Translations under genes and position numbers: made by a program
Assembly (NCBI GenBank): GCA_001414325.1
Contig: LLKB01000001.1
Coordinates: 448,437 to 512,436 of the forward strand
Source of the DNA: Butyribacter intestini
Lineage (GTDB): Bacteria > Bacillota > Clostridia > Lachnospirales > Lachnospiraceae
Reading direction: 5' to 3'
Length of the DNA: 64,000 bases
Shown here: piece after piece, positions 10,826 through 19,487 of the stretch
Layout of the letters: each line of letters begins with the position of its first letter
How positions within the stretch are numbered: position 1 is the stretch's first letter
The notes under the pieces: generated by a model
Told to the model about the DNA's origin: nothing
Database searches by the model: none
The model's input: the letters and a program-made list of their open reading frames with translations, nothing else

Positions 10826-11770
10826 GTGGACAAAAAGAAAGATGAGATAATAAAACTTCTGCCGCTTGACATAAGAAAACTTTTTAAGTTTTGTGATATT
10901 GAGTTTTCAAAATTGCAGGAGATAAGGCTGCGTGTGAATATGCCAATTATGATATTGTACGACTCCATGGAATATTTTATTTCGTGCAGAGGTGAGATGA
11001 CAAAAGAGAGAAAAAACGGCTACAGGGTGAGTTGTGCACAGATAAAAGAAGCAATGGTCTATATAAGCAATTATTCAAGATATGCTTTTGAGGAGGAGAT
11101 ACGACAGGGTTTTATCACTGTTGAGGGCGGTCACAGGGTAGGAGTAGCAGGCAAGATTATATGGGACAGCGGAAAGATAAGAAATATAAGCTATATTTCT
11201 TTTATAAATATAAGAGTGTCCCATGAAGTAATAGGCTGTGCAAGAGGTGTGATGAGGTATCTTAGGGATGAGAGTGAATTTTTTAACACGCTTATAATCT
11301 CACCGCCGAGATGCGGAAAGACGACTCTTTTGAGAGACATTGTGCGTATAGCGGCTGATGGAAGTGAGATTGACAGGGGTATGACGGTAGGAATAGTGGA
11401 TGAGCGTTCAGAAATAGGTGCCTGTCATTTAGGATGTCCGCAAAATAACATAGGCTGCCGTACGGATGTGCTCGATGGCTGCCCAAAATCGCAGGGCATG
11501 ATGATGATGGTACGCTCTATGGCACCAGAGATAGTGGCGGTCGATGAGATTGGCTCAAAGGATGATGCGGCGGCGATAGAGTATGTGATGAACTGTGGGA
11601 TAAATGTTATAGCGACCGTTCATGGTCTTGATATGGATGAGGTGATAAACAAGCCGGTGATAGGTGAACTTGTGAGAAAACGGAGATTTAAGCGTTATAT
11701 TGTCCTGAAAAGAGGAAAGATGGGACAGATAGCTGCAATATTTGATGACAGGGGGAATGTTATATATTAA
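10826..11770 (+). CDS. spoIIIAA: Stage III sporulation ATPase SpoIIIAA
   Basis: Cytoplasmic ATPase of the SpoIIIA-SpoIIQ channel joining mother cell and forespore, related to type II/IV secretion ATPases. Walker A is SPPRCGKTTLLRD near residue 160 and the Walker B-like segment is EIVAVDEIGSKDDA. 314 residues is normal. The start is the GTG at 10826, with GGAGGTGATAC directly upstream; the frame extends to a TTG 30 bases earlier, but that would bury the ribosome site inside the gene. First gene of an eight-gene operon running to 16157. Confidence 0.94.
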   Translation: MDKKKDEIIKLLPLDIRKLFKFCDIEFSKLQEIRLRVNMPIMILYDSMEYFISCRGEMTKERKNGYRVSCAQIKEAMVYISNYSRYAFEEEIRQGFITVEGGHRVGVAGKIIWDSGKIRNISYISFINIRVSHEVIGCARGVMRYLRDESEFFNTLIISPPRCGKTTLLRDIVRIAADGSEIDRGMTVGIVDERSEIGACHLGCPQNNIGCRTDVLDGCPKSQGMMMMVRSMAPEIVAVDEIGSKDDAAAIEYVMNCGINVIATVHGLDMDEVINKPVIGELVRKRRFKRYIVLKRGKMGQIAAIFDDRGNVIY

Positions 11771-11793
11771 CGGTAAAACTGGCAGGATTTCTA

Positions 11794-12285
11794 ATGCTGG
11801 CAGCAGGAGGTGTTATGGCAGGCATTTATGCATGGGAGAGGTATATGCTGCGTGTCAGGGTTTTGGAGGAGTGGCAGACCATATTTATTGAGATAGCCGG
11901 GGAGATAAATTATTCAGCGGAAAGTATGTCGCAGATATGCAGCCGCATTGAAAATATGAGTGTATATGGAAAAAAATTCTGGGGTGAGATGTCAAAGCAG
12001 ACTAAATATAAGAACGAGGGGCTTATAGGGACATTTTGGAAAGAGTATCTTGATGGGTACAAATACTGGGAACTTTTGAGTGCTGAGGATAAAAATATAA
12101 TATATCGTTTTGGGGAGAGTTTTGGAACACTTGACATATACTCACAGATAAATGAGATAAAGATGTACGAAAAAAGAATAGAGGGCAATATTTCAGATGC
12201 AAGACAAAAAATGAGAGAGCAGAAAAAAGTATGTATTTTTATGGGACTTATATCAGGCCTGATGGCGGGAATATGTCTTTTTTAA
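11794..12285 (+). CDS. spoIIIAB: Stage III sporulation protein SpoIIIAB
   Basis: Membrane protein of the SpoIIIA channel, related to type II secretion protein GspF. An N-terminal hydrophobic segment (LAGFLMLAAGGVMAGIYAW), a helical soluble middle (residues 25-140) and a C-terminal membrane helix (VCIFMGLISGLMAGICLF) match the family; length 163 is close to the usual 170. The start is ambiguous: ATG 11794 has only AGGA upstream, while ATG 11815 has a strong AGGAGG but would cut the first helix. Codons homologous to the family run upstream to 11776 without a standard start. It lies 23 bases after spoIIIAA. Confidence 0.88.
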   Translation: MLAAGGVMAGIYAWERYMLRVRVLEEWQTIFIEIAGEINYSAESMSQICSRIENMSVYGKKFWGEMSKQTKYKNEGLIGTFWKEYLDGYKYWELLSAEDKNIIYRFGESFGTLDIYSQINEIKMYEKRIEGNISDARQKMREQKKVCIFMGLISGLMAGICLF

Positions 12286-12297
12286 AAGGGGAGATAA

Positions 12298-12495
12298 ATG
12301 ACTATAAATTTAATTTTTAGAATTGCAGCGGTCGGAATACTTGTATCGGTGCTTGGAACTGTTCTAAAACATTCGGGCAGGGATGAACAGGCTTTTTTGG
12401 TGAGTCTTGCAGGACTTATACTTGTATTTTTATGGATAGTTCCGTATATAGAGCAGTTGTTTGAAACAGTGGAAAAATTGTTTTCAATAGGGTAA
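12298..12495 (+). CDS. spoIIIAC: Stage III sporulation protein SpoIIIAC
   Basis: Small two-helix membrane protein (65 residues, as in Bacillus). Helices cover about residues 4-22 and 32-52, joined by the conserved loop KHSGRDEQA typical of SpoIIIAC. AAAGGGGAG lies 5 bases before the ATG. It begins 12 bases after spoIIIAB. Confidence 0.93.
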   Translation: MTINLIFRIAAVGILVSVLGTVLKHSGRDEQAFLVSLAGLILVFLWIVPYIEQLFETVEKLFSIG

Positions 12496-12598
12496 AATGG
12501 CTGACTTGGAAAATATTTAATGTATCAAAAAGCAGTCAAAATAAAAAAAGAAAGTGCATCAAAAAATTGACAAAATAAGATAGGGAAGATGAGAAAAT

Positions 12599-12982
12599 AT
12601 GCTTAAAATAGCGATAATAGGTGTGATGGCGGTTTTTCTCGCACTGCCTTTAAAAGAAAGTAAACCTGAGTTTTCAACATTGATAATTATAAGCGGGTGT
12701 ATGCTTATACTCGGCTGTGCTGTATCGAAGATTGCTGAGATAATCAGGGTGATAACAAAGATAAATAAATATATGGGAGAACAGTCAGTATATCTCGGTA
12801 TATTATTTAAGATTATCTCGATTACATATATTGCAGAGTTTGGAGCATCACTCTGCCGTGATTCAGGGTACAGTGCGATAGGAAATCAGGTTGAATTTTT
12901 CGGAAAGATAATGATACTTGCAGTTAGTATGCCGATAATCACAACATTGTTTGAGACGATAAGCAGTATTATGGGAAAATAA
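12599..12982 (+). CDS. spoIIIAD: Stage III sporulation protein SpoIIIAD
   Basis: Polytopic membrane protein (127 residues) of the same channel, distantly related to SpoIIIAC. Hydrophobic segments cover about residues 2-16, 27-45, 66-82 and 104-122; the central segment with GASLCRDSGYSAIGNQVEFF is the family signature. It is separated from spoIIIAC by 103 bases with no gene, an unusually long gap for this operon. Confidence 0.92.
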   Translation: MLKIAIIGVMAVFLALPLKESKPEFSTLIIISGCMLILGCAVSKIAEIIRVITKINKYMGEQSVYLGILFKIISITYIAEFGASLCRDSGYSAIGNQVEFFGKIMILAVSMPIITTLFETISSIMGK

Positions 12983-13031
12983 AGGTTCTGTATCTATGTA
13001 TTACTCTATGCAATAGAAGTGGAGAACTTCT

Positions 13032-14141
13032 ATGGTAGTGTTAAATAAACGGTCTAAAGGAGGAAAAGGTGTGGAGAGCGTCGATGATGAAGAATTATAT
13101 AATGGCATTATGGACGAAATATCGTCAGGGGATATACAGAGTACGATGGATAAGCTGCTTGAAAACCAGTCCTTTGATTTTGGGGATTTTGTCGGAAAGA
13201 CAATAAATTCGGGAAAGGGCATAGATTTCAATAACATATTAAAACAGGTAGCAGATGGTATAGTATCAAATCTTAATGATGAAAAGAGTTTATACACAAA
13301 TATAATACTCATAGCTTTGTCGGGGGCCGTGATAACAAATTTTTCAAAGCTGCTTCAGGGAAAGCGAGTGGCACAGATGGGATTTTATACAATATATGTT
13401 TTGTTTTTTTCTGTACTTTCGGTTTCTTTTATGCGGACAAGTACAATAGCCGAGGAGACGCTTACAAAGATATTTGATTTTATGAAAGTTCTTGCCCCTA
13501 CATATTTTACCTGTCTGTCATTTACAAAAGGGGCGGGACTTGGGACGGGTTATTACCAGATAACACTTCTTATGCTGACGGTTGCTGATTTTATATTGTT
13601 GAAGTTTGTGCTGCCGGGTGTAAAGATATATTTCTGGCTTCGGATAGCAGACCAGTTGTCAGAGGAGGAAATGTTTTCAAAGATGGCAGAGTTTGTAAAA
13701 GATATATTGAGTTTTTCTATGAAAACGATGTCAGTCGTGTTAATGGGGGTAAATGTCGTGCAGGGAATGATTGCACCGCTGGCAGCAGAGGCAAAAAATT
13801 CCGCACTGGTAAAGGTTGGCAGCATGGTGCCGGGAATAGGCAATACGATAAGCAGTGCGGCGAGTTCGGTGCTTCTGGCAGGAAGTCTTGTAAAAAATGC
13901 AGTCGGTGTGGCTGGGATAGTTGTGCTTATTATCATATGTGCAATGCCGCTAATCAGGCTGTGGGTATCGGAGTTTGCATATAAGGGGCTTTCGGCTGTG
14001 TTGCAGCCTGTGTCAGACAAGCGGATAATCAAATGTCTTTCGATGACATCTGATGCAATAAAACTTCTGGCATATGCCGTGGGACTTGCGGCGATGTTTT
14101 TTGCAATATCAATAGCAGTCATAAGTACAATGACAAATTAA
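13032..14141 (+). CDS. spoIIIAE: Stage III sporulation protein SpoIIIAE
   Basis: Large multi-spanning membrane protein, likely the pore-like component of the SpoIIIA complex. After an acidic N-terminal domain (residues 15-85), it has about seven hydrophobic helices, with the conserved SFTKGAGLGTGYYQ and GSMVPGIGNTISSAASSVL segments. At 369 residues it is shorter than Bacillus SpoIIIAE (about 400) and lacks the N-terminal signal peptide; only 50 bases separate it from spoIIIAD. The start may instead be the GTG at 13071, which has a stronger AAAGGAGG 7 bases upstream. Confidence 0.92.
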   Translation: MVVLNKRSKGGKGVESVDDEELYNGIMDEISSGDIQSTMDKLLENQSFDFGDFVGKTINSGKGIDFNNILKQVADGIVSNLNDEKSLYTNIILIALSGAVITNFSKLLQGKRVAQMGFYTIYVLFFSVLSVSFMRTSTIAEETLTKIFDFMKVLAPTYFTCLSFTKGAGLGTGYYQITLLMLTVADFILLKFVLPGVKIYFWLRIADQLSEEEMFSKMAEFVKDILSFSMKTMSVVLMGVNVVQGMIAPLAAEAKNSALVKVGSMVPGIGNTISSAASSVLLAGSLVKNAVGVAGIVVLIIICAMPLIRLWVSEFAYKGLSAVLQPVSDKRIIKCLSMTSDAIKLLAYAVGLAAMFFAISIAVISTMTN

Positions 14142-14232
14142 TAAACAAGATTTATGTCTGTACATATTGACACAAAGTTAATATGAAAAAAGTGTGTTAG
14201 GAATGTGAATTAGTATGAAATGGGGATGCCAA

Positions 14233-14775
14233 ATGAATATGGAAAAAATTATTTGTAATGTTTTGATTTTTACTATCATAACTTCTGTCTTAAAAGGACT
14301 TATTATCAAGGATGAATATAAACAGTATTTTCAATTTTTCTGTGGACTCATAATGATATTGATAGTAATAACGCCTTTTATAGATTTTTTGAGCAGCGAT
14401 AATGATTATTACGATATATTGCAAAAAAATATATATAGCTTAGAAATAAAGGATTCGATAGGCAGTATAAAAACAGCCGACGGAAAGATGAGGGATGTGC
14501 TTGTAAGACAGTGTGAGTCAAAGATTGAGGGGCAGATAAAAAAGATGGCACAAAAAGACGGCGTTGACTGCAATAGCGTTGATGTTGAGACAAAAATGTC
14601 TGACGAGGAGCTTGAAATAGTCATGGTAAATGTCAGCATGAAAGATGGTGCAGTGGCAGCATATTCAGATATATCAGGGAGCAGGGATAAACTTGATAAG
14701 AACGAGAAAAGGCTAAAAAATGATATATGTGACAGCTACATGCTTGACGGGGGGAAGGTGAAGATTTGGAAATAA
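14233..14775 (+). CDS. spoIIIAF: Stage III sporulation protein SpoIIIAF
   Basis: Membrane-anchored channel component with two N-terminal helices (NVLIFTIITSVLKGLII and YFQFFCGLIMILIVITPFID) and a soluble ring-building domain of about 120 residues. I prefer ATG 14233, which has GGGGATG 6 bases upstream; ATG 14215 and ATG 14239 are also in frame. The last codons overlap the start of spoIIIAG. Confidence 0.88.
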   Translation: MNMEKIICNVLIFTIITSVLKGLIIKDEYKQYFQFFCGLIMILIVITPFIDFLSSDNDYYDILQKNIYSLEIKDSIGSIKTADGKMRDVLVRQCESKIEGQIKKMAQKDGVDCNSVDVETKMSDEELEIVMVNVSMKDGAVAAYSDISGSRDKLDKNEKRLKNDICDSYMLDGGKVKIWK

Positions 14776-15365
14776 ATATAAAGGATAAGCTTAAAAATTT
14801 ATCAGGAGAAAAAATAAAAGGAAGTCTTATGCATGATTTTGGCATAGGCAGAATAGTTATTATCATAATATGTGGTGTTGTGATACTTGCCGGGAGTCTG
14901 TATGACGGCGGCAGTGTGGTAAAGGAGAGTGACAGTGGAAAAAATACGGAAAATGAAAATATACTTAGTGAAGATGACGCACTTGATATTATGAACAAAT
15001 ATGCAAAACAACAGGAAATTAAGTTAAAGACGATGCTTGAGAGTATGGACGGGGTGGGAGAGGTGAAAGTGATGGTAACGCTTGCTTCATCTGAGGAAAA
15101 GGTTGCACTTAAAGATACGGAGACAGGAGAAAACAAGGGAAAAGACACAGACTCGGTCAGCAAAAAAAGTGAGAGCGTGCTAATAAAAAATAATGGTGAT
15201 GAAAACCCATATGTTGTCAGTGTCACCGCACCTAAGATAGCAGGAGTTGCTGTCGTGTGCGAGGGTGCGGACGGCGGGAAAAAAGACAGTGAGATAATTG
15301 AGATGATAGGGGCATTATTTGACATTGAGTCACATAAAATCAAAATAACAAGAATGACAGCGTGA
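14766..15365 (+). CDS. spoIIIAG: Stage III sporulation protein SpoIIIAG
   Basis: Single-pass protein (199 residues) that forms the large ring of the mother cell-forespore channel. The membrane helix is at about residues 28-45 (IVIIIICGVVILAGSLY). The C-terminal ring-building domain carries the VKVMVTLASSEEKVALKDTE segment and ends with the pattern HKIKITRM. It starts at a TTG inside the end of spoIIIAF, preceded by GGGGGGAAGGTG; translational coupling is likely. Confidence 0.92.
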   Translation: MEINIKDKLKNLSGEKIKGSLMHDFGIGRIVIIIICGVVILAGSLYDGGSVVKESDSGKNTENENILSEDDALDIMNKYAKQQEIKLKTMLESMDGVGEVKVMVTLASSEEKVALKDTETGENKGKDTDSVSKKSESVLIKNNGDENPYVVSVTAPKIAGVAVVCEGADGGKKDSEIIEMIGALFDIESHKIKITRMTA

Positions 15366-15470
15366 AAAATCCATATATGCAAGATTTTTCACACGCAAGA
15401 TTTGTGTCTGTGCACACTTGACACAAACTTGATATATATTATATATGTGTGCAGAAATGGGGATTATATT

Positions 15471-16157
15471 ATGAGTAAATCAAGTCGTAAAAACGGAATA
15501 GTCATCACGGCACTGGCTTTGATGATAATTGCAGCAGGTTATTTGAATTTTACGGGGCAGAAGATTACAACGAATGGTATTTCGGCTAAGACAACTGTGG
15601 TTCCGGAGACGGTTAAGGATACGACAGTTGATATTTCGGCGGAGGATGAACAGGCATCGGATTCTGATGCAAAGGAAGAGAAAAGTGCATCGTCAAAGGA
15701 TGATGCTTCTTCAGAGGATGGTTATGAATTGGCAGACAGCGGCGAGGTTCAGGCATCTGAGGAAAATCCGGGGGAGGCCGTTATGGTTTCAAATAACATA
15801 GGTTCTGATTATTTTGCATCGTCAAAGCTTAACAGGGAGCAGACCAGAGCCAAAAATAAAGAGACACTTATGAACATAATAAATGATGATAAGATTGCAT
15901 CTGCTGACAAAAAGAGTGCAATTAAACAGGTGGCAGCCATGACTAAGATTTCAGAAAAAGAAAATGCCGCAGAGCTTATGCTGCAGGCTAAAGGATTTGA
16001 AAATGCAATGGTAAGCATAAGCAGTGGAAATGCAGATGTTATTGTTAGTTCAGAGGGGCTTACAAATAAACAGATAGCCCAGATAGAGGATATAGTTAAA
16101 AGAAAAACAGGCATTACGGCTGATAAAATAGTAATTACACCTGTAAATGTCAAATGA
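15471..16157 (+). CDS. spoIIIAH: Stage III sporulation protein SpoIIIAH
   Basis: Mother-cell partner of SpoIIQ, with a YscJ-like ring-building domain. One helix lies at residues 9-26, followed by an acidic, Ser-rich linker (residues 45-110) and the conserved domain from SSKLNREQTRAKNKETL to the end (228 residues). The ATG at 15471 has GGGGAT upstream; the frame extends 23 codons earlier, but without a ribosome site. Last gene of the operon. Confidence 0.93.
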   Translation: MSKSSRKNGIVITALALMIIAAGYLNFTGQKITTNGISAKTTVVPETVKDTTVDISAEDEQASDSDAKEEKSASSKDDASSEDGYELADSGEVQASEENPGEAVMVSNNIGSDYFASSKLNREQTRAKNKETLMNIINDDKIASADKKSAIKQVAAMTKISEKENAAELMLQAKGFENAMVSISSGNADVIVSSEGLTNKQIAQIEDIVKRKTGITADKIVITPVNVK

Positions 16158-16272
16158 TATTGCAAAAGTCTGTGATTTTGCTATAATAGTACCATAACGG
16201 TTGCTGTTTGCGGGAAAATCGTGAGCAGCAATTTATAATGCACTGTTTTGTATAGTGAAGGAGGTAAACATT

Positions 16273-16629
16273 ATGGCAAAAGAACAGATGACAGAAGACA
16301 TCATTATGGAAAAAAAAGATATAGGTGAAGTAAAGATTGCTTCTGATGTTGTGTCTGTTATAGCAGCACTTGCGGCTACCGAGGTCGAGGGTGTAAATTC
16401 TATGGCGGGTATGAATAAATTTGGCGTTAAAAATACAAAAGGTGTTCGTGTGCTCATGAATGAGGGTCGTGTTCATGTAGATATGATGATAATCGTAAAA
16501 TACGGTTATAGTATTCCAAAAATTTCAAAACAGGTACAGAGCAGAGTAAGCCAGCAGATAGAGACTATGACCGGACTTAAAGTGTCAGGCGTAAATGTCA
16601 GAGTAGCCGGCGTAAATCTTGACGCATAA
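16273..16629 (+). CDS. Asp23/Gls24 family envelope stress protein
   Basis: YloU/YqhY-type small protein (118 residues). The signature is DVVSVIAALAATEVEGVNSM and a C-terminal VKYGYSIPKISKQVQSRV. YqhY homologues sit at this same place in Bacillus (upstream of nusB) and influence fatty-acid or envelope homeostasis. GAAGGAGG lies 9 bases before ATG 16273, ruling out the earlier in-frame start. It opens the nusB-xse-isp operon. Confidence 0.92.
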   Translation: MAKEQMTEDIIMEKKDIGEVKIASDVVSVIAALAATEVEGVNSMAGMNKFGVKNTKGVRVLMNEGRVHVDMMIIVKYGYSIPKISKQVQSRVSQQIETMTGLKVSGVNVRVAGVNLDA

Positions 16630-16645
16630 AATTAAGGAGTTATAT

Positions 16646-17056
16646 ATGACTAGAAGACAGATAAGAGAAAATTTGTATAAGATGCTTTTTCAGGTTGAAT
16701 TTCATGATAAGGAGTCACTTAGGACGCAGATTGAGATTTATCTTGAAGATTTAGAAATGGCAGATGAAAAAGATAAAAGAGAACTCAGGGATAAATTCAA
16801 TGAACTTGTTGAAAATTTAGAGGATATTGACGCAAAGATAGAGGAAAAAGCAAACGGATGGACGATAAACAGGATTGCAAAATCTGAGCTTACGATACTC
16901 AGACTCGGAGTTTATGAACTGCTTTATGTTGAGGATGTTCCAAACAAGGTTGCGATCAACGAGGCGGTAGAGCTTGCAAAAGCATATGGAGCAGACAAGG
17001 CATCTGGTTTTATCAACGGAATACTTGCATCTGTTGTAAAAGAAGTGTCAGAGTAG
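16646..17056 (+). CDS. nusB: Transcription antitermination factor NusB
   Basis: Binds boxA RNA with NusE (S10) in rRNA antitermination. All-helical protein of 136 residues, starting TRRQIRENLYKMLFQVEF and ending with the family core EVPNKVAINEAVELAKAYG-like (here DVPNKVAINEAVELAKAYG) and SGFINGILASV. TAAGGAG precedes ATG 16646. A hairpin follows the gene but the operon probably continues. Confidence 0.95.
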   Translation: MTRRQIRENLYKMLFQVEFHDKESLRTQIEIYLEDLEMADEKDKRELRDKFNELVENLEDIDAKIEEKANGWTINRIAKSELTILRLGVYELLYVEDVPNKVAINEAVELAKAYGADKASGFINGILASVVKEVSE

Positions 17057-17071
17057 CTTAAATTTCTTTAT

Positions 17072-17101
17072 AAGGGCAGCATACTGATGTTGCCCTTTTT
17101 G
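17072..17101 (+). terminator. Hairpin terminator or attenuator between nusB and xseA
   Basis: GGGCAGCAT and ATGTTGCCC form a 9-bp stem (one G-U) followed by six T, only 22 bases before xseA; it may partly terminate the upstream message. Confidence 0.75.
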
Positions 17102-17122
17102 TAGAATAAGAAAGGTTTTAAG

Positions 17123-18322
17123 ATGGGACAGGTAAGTTCGGTATCTCAGGTAAATATGTATATAAAAAATATGTTTATAAGAGATTATATGTTAAATAAT
17201 ATTTCAGTGAAAGGTGAAGTGTCAAATTGTAAATATCATTCATCGGGACATATTTATTTTACTATAAAGGACAGGGCATCGCAGCTTTCATGCGTAATGT
17301 TCGCATCCATGAGGAAACATCTTTTGTTTACCCTTGAGGAAGGGCAGAGTATTGTTGTGGACGGCAATATCGGTGTTTACGAGAGAGACGGAAAATACCA
17401 GCTCTATGCAAGGAGCATAACAAAAGAGGGAGCAGGAAAGCTGTATGAAGAATATGAGAAGTTGAAAAAGCGTCTCTTAGCGGAGGGGCTTTTTGATGAT
17501 ACAAGAAAACGAAAGATACCGTCTTATGCAAAAAAGATAGGTGTTGTCACGGCGGGAACAGGGGCAGTCATACAGGATATATGCAATGTCTCAAAGAGGA
17601 GAAATCCGTATGTGCAGATAATCTTATATCCCGCCAAAGTTCAGGGAACAGGGGCAGCAGATACTATTATAAAAGGGATAAGATATTTTGAAAAAACGGA
17701 TGTTGATACGATAATAATAGGACGAGGCGGCGGTTCAATAGAGGACCTACAGGCATTTAATGATGAGCAGCTTGCAAGAGTTATAGCAGCTTGCAAAAAG
17801 CCGGTGATAAGTGCGGTAGGGCATGAGACAGACACGACGATAGCTGATTATGCGGCAGATCTTCGTGCACCGACACCGTCTGCGGCAGCAGAGCTTGCAG
17901 TGTATTCGTATCGTGAGACGGTCATTGCCTTAAGAGAAGCAGAATATTCTTTGAACTGGCAGATGGCAAATATATTAAAGATAAAAAAATTAAAACTTGC
18001 CCGGTATATGACGATGCTTTCACATGAAAGTCCGCAAAATCTTATAAATGAGCGCAGAATGTATCTTACTGATATGCAGGAAAAAATAGAGGGACTTATG
18101 AAGCAGAAACTTATATCGTCAAGACATCAGTTAGAACTGTATGTACAGGAAATGAAAGGTCTTTCACCTCTTTATAAGCTGCAGGGCGGTTATGCGTATG
18201 TGTCGGATGAAAACGGAAAAAATATAAATTCAGTAGATGATATAGATAAGGGCGAACGGATAAACCTTGCATTTAAAGACGGATATGCAAAGGCTGTTAT
18301 CTCGTCGAAAGAAAAAGCGTGA
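17123..18322 (+). CDS. xseA: Exodeoxyribonuclease VII large subunit
   Basis: Catalytic subunit of exonuclease VII, which degrades single-stranded DNA from either end. The N-terminal OB fold (residues 1-100, VKGEVSNCKYHSSGHIYFT) and the catalytic core are clear: GVVTAGTGAVIQDI, IIIGRGGGSIEDLQAFNDE, and the VGHETDTTIADYAADLRAPT motif. 399 residues is normal. AGAAAGG lies upstream of the ATG. Its partner xseB follows 16 bases later. Confidence 0.96.
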   Translation: MGQVSSVSQVNMYIKNMFIRDYMLNNISVKGEVSNCKYHSSGHIYFTIKDRASQLSCVMFASMRKHLLFTLEEGQSIVVDGNIGVYERDGKYQLYARSITKEGAGKLYEEYEKLKKRLLAEGLFDDTRKRKIPSYAKKIGVVTAGTGAVIQDICNVSKRRNPYVQIILYPAKVQGTGAADTIIKGIRYFEKTDVDTIIIGRGGGSIEDLQAFNDEQLARVIAACKKPVISAVGHETDTTIADYAADLRAPTPSAAAELAVYSYRETVIALREAEYSLNWQMANILKIKKLKLARYMTMLSHESPQNLINERRMYLTDMQEKIEGLMKQKLISSRHQLELYVQEMKGLSPLYKLQGGYAYVSDENGKNINSVDDIDKGERINLAFKDGYAKAVISSKEKA

Positions 18323-18338
18323 GATTTGGAGGTCAGAT

Positions 18339-18536
18339 ATGGCGGCAAAGAAAATGTCATTAGAGGAATGTTTTGAAAGTCTGGATGATATTATACTTGA
18401 ATTACAGAGTGGAGAACTTTCGCTTGAGGATTCATTTAAAAAATATGAAGATGGAATGAAACTCATTAAAAAATGTAATGAGACGATAGATAAAGTTGAA
18501 AAGAAACTGACGGTTGTTGAAACTGATGATGAATAG
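18339..18536 (+). CDS. xseB: Exodeoxyribonuclease VII small subunit
   Basis: 65-residue helical partner of XseA, with the family core SLEECFESLDDIILELQSGE and LSLEDSFKKYEDGMKL. TTGGAGG lies 7 bases before ATG 18339. It sits between xseA and ispA as in Bacillus. Confidence 0.95.
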   Translation: MAAKKMSLEECFESLDDIILELQSGELSLEDSFKKYEDGMKLIKKCNETIDKVEKKLTVVETDDE

Positions 18537-18548
18537 GGGGACTAGAAG

Positions 18549-19457
18549 ATGGAGTTAATGGAACAGGATAGTTTTAAGAAAGAGCAGGAAAAAATTATTT
18601 CATATATAGAAGAGGTTTTAAAAAATTATCTTCCTAAAACACCGTCATATCAGAAAACTATATATGATGCAATGGAGTACAGTGTTATGGCGGGGGGAAA
18701 GAGACTTCGTCCGATGATGATGCACCAGTCATATATAATGTTTGGCGGTAAGGACGAAAAAGTTATTGAACCGTTTATGGCTGCGATAGAGATGATTCAT
18801 ACATATTCGCTGGTGCATGATGACCTGCCGGCTATGGACAATGATGAGTACAGGAGAGGAAGAAAGACAACCCATATAGTGTTCGGTGAGGATATGGGAA
18901 TACTTGCCGGTGATGCTTTGTTAAATTATGCTTATGAAACGGCTGTTAAAGGTGTTATGGCTGCCAGGGATAAGGTCAGTGCCGTTAAGGCTTTGGAGAT
19001 ACTGGCAAAAAAGGCTGGAATAACGGGAATGGTCGGAGGACAGGTTGTCGATGTTGAACTGACGGGGAAAAATCCTGATAAAGATCAGCTTGATTTTATT
19101 TTCAGATTAAAAACGGGTGCACTTTTAGAAGCATCACTTATGGTTGGTGCGGCACTTGCCGGAGCAGATGACAAAGACATAGAGCTTATGGAAAAAGCCG
19201 GACTAAACATAGGAATGGCATTTCAGATACAGGATGATATACTCGATGTTACAAGCACAACCTCAGAGCTTGGAAAGCCGGTGCACAGTGACGAAAAAAA
19301 TGACAAGATTACATATGTAGCGCTTTATGGTATCGAAAAGGCTCACAGTGATGTAAAACAATATTCTGAAAAGGCACTTTCGATATTTGATACATTAGAA
19401 GTAAAAAATGAGTTTTTATATACTTTGACAGAAAAGCTGATAAACAGAAGAAAATAG
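18549..19457 (+). CDS. ispA: Polyprenyl (geranyl/farnesyl) diphosphate synthase
   Basis: Condenses isopentenyl diphosphate with allylic diphosphates to make C15 farnesyl diphosphate. The first Asp-rich motif is HDDLPAMDNDEYRRG (DDxxxxD form of bacterial FPPS), the second is QIQDDILDVTS, and GGKRLRP binds diphosphate. 302 residues is normal. The ATG at 18549 has GGGGG about 10 bases upstream; a second ATG lies 9 bases in. It lies 12 bases after xseB and feeds from Dxs downstream. Confidence 0.95.
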   Translation: MELMEQDSFKKEQEKIISYIEEVLKNYLPKTPSYQKTIYDAMEYSVMAGGKRLRPMMMHQSYIMFGGKDEKVIEPFMAAIEMIHTYSLVHDDLPAMDNDEYRRGRKTTHIVFGEDMGILAGDALLNYAYETAVKGVMAARDKVSAVKALEILAKKAGITGMVGGQVVDVELTGKNPDKDQLDFIFRLKTGALLEASLMVGAALAGADDKDIELMEKAGLNIGMAFQIQDDILDVTSTTSELGKPVHSDEKNDKITYVALYGIEKAHSDVKQYSEKALSIFDTLEVKNEFLYTLTEKLINRRK

Positions 19458-19487
19458 ATTACTGTTTATAAAAAGAGAAGCAGTAGA

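Noticed and set aside
14633-15382. 249-codon minus-strand frame opposite spoIIIAG
   Set aside because: Ser/Phe-rich antisense shadow of a well-supported operon gene.
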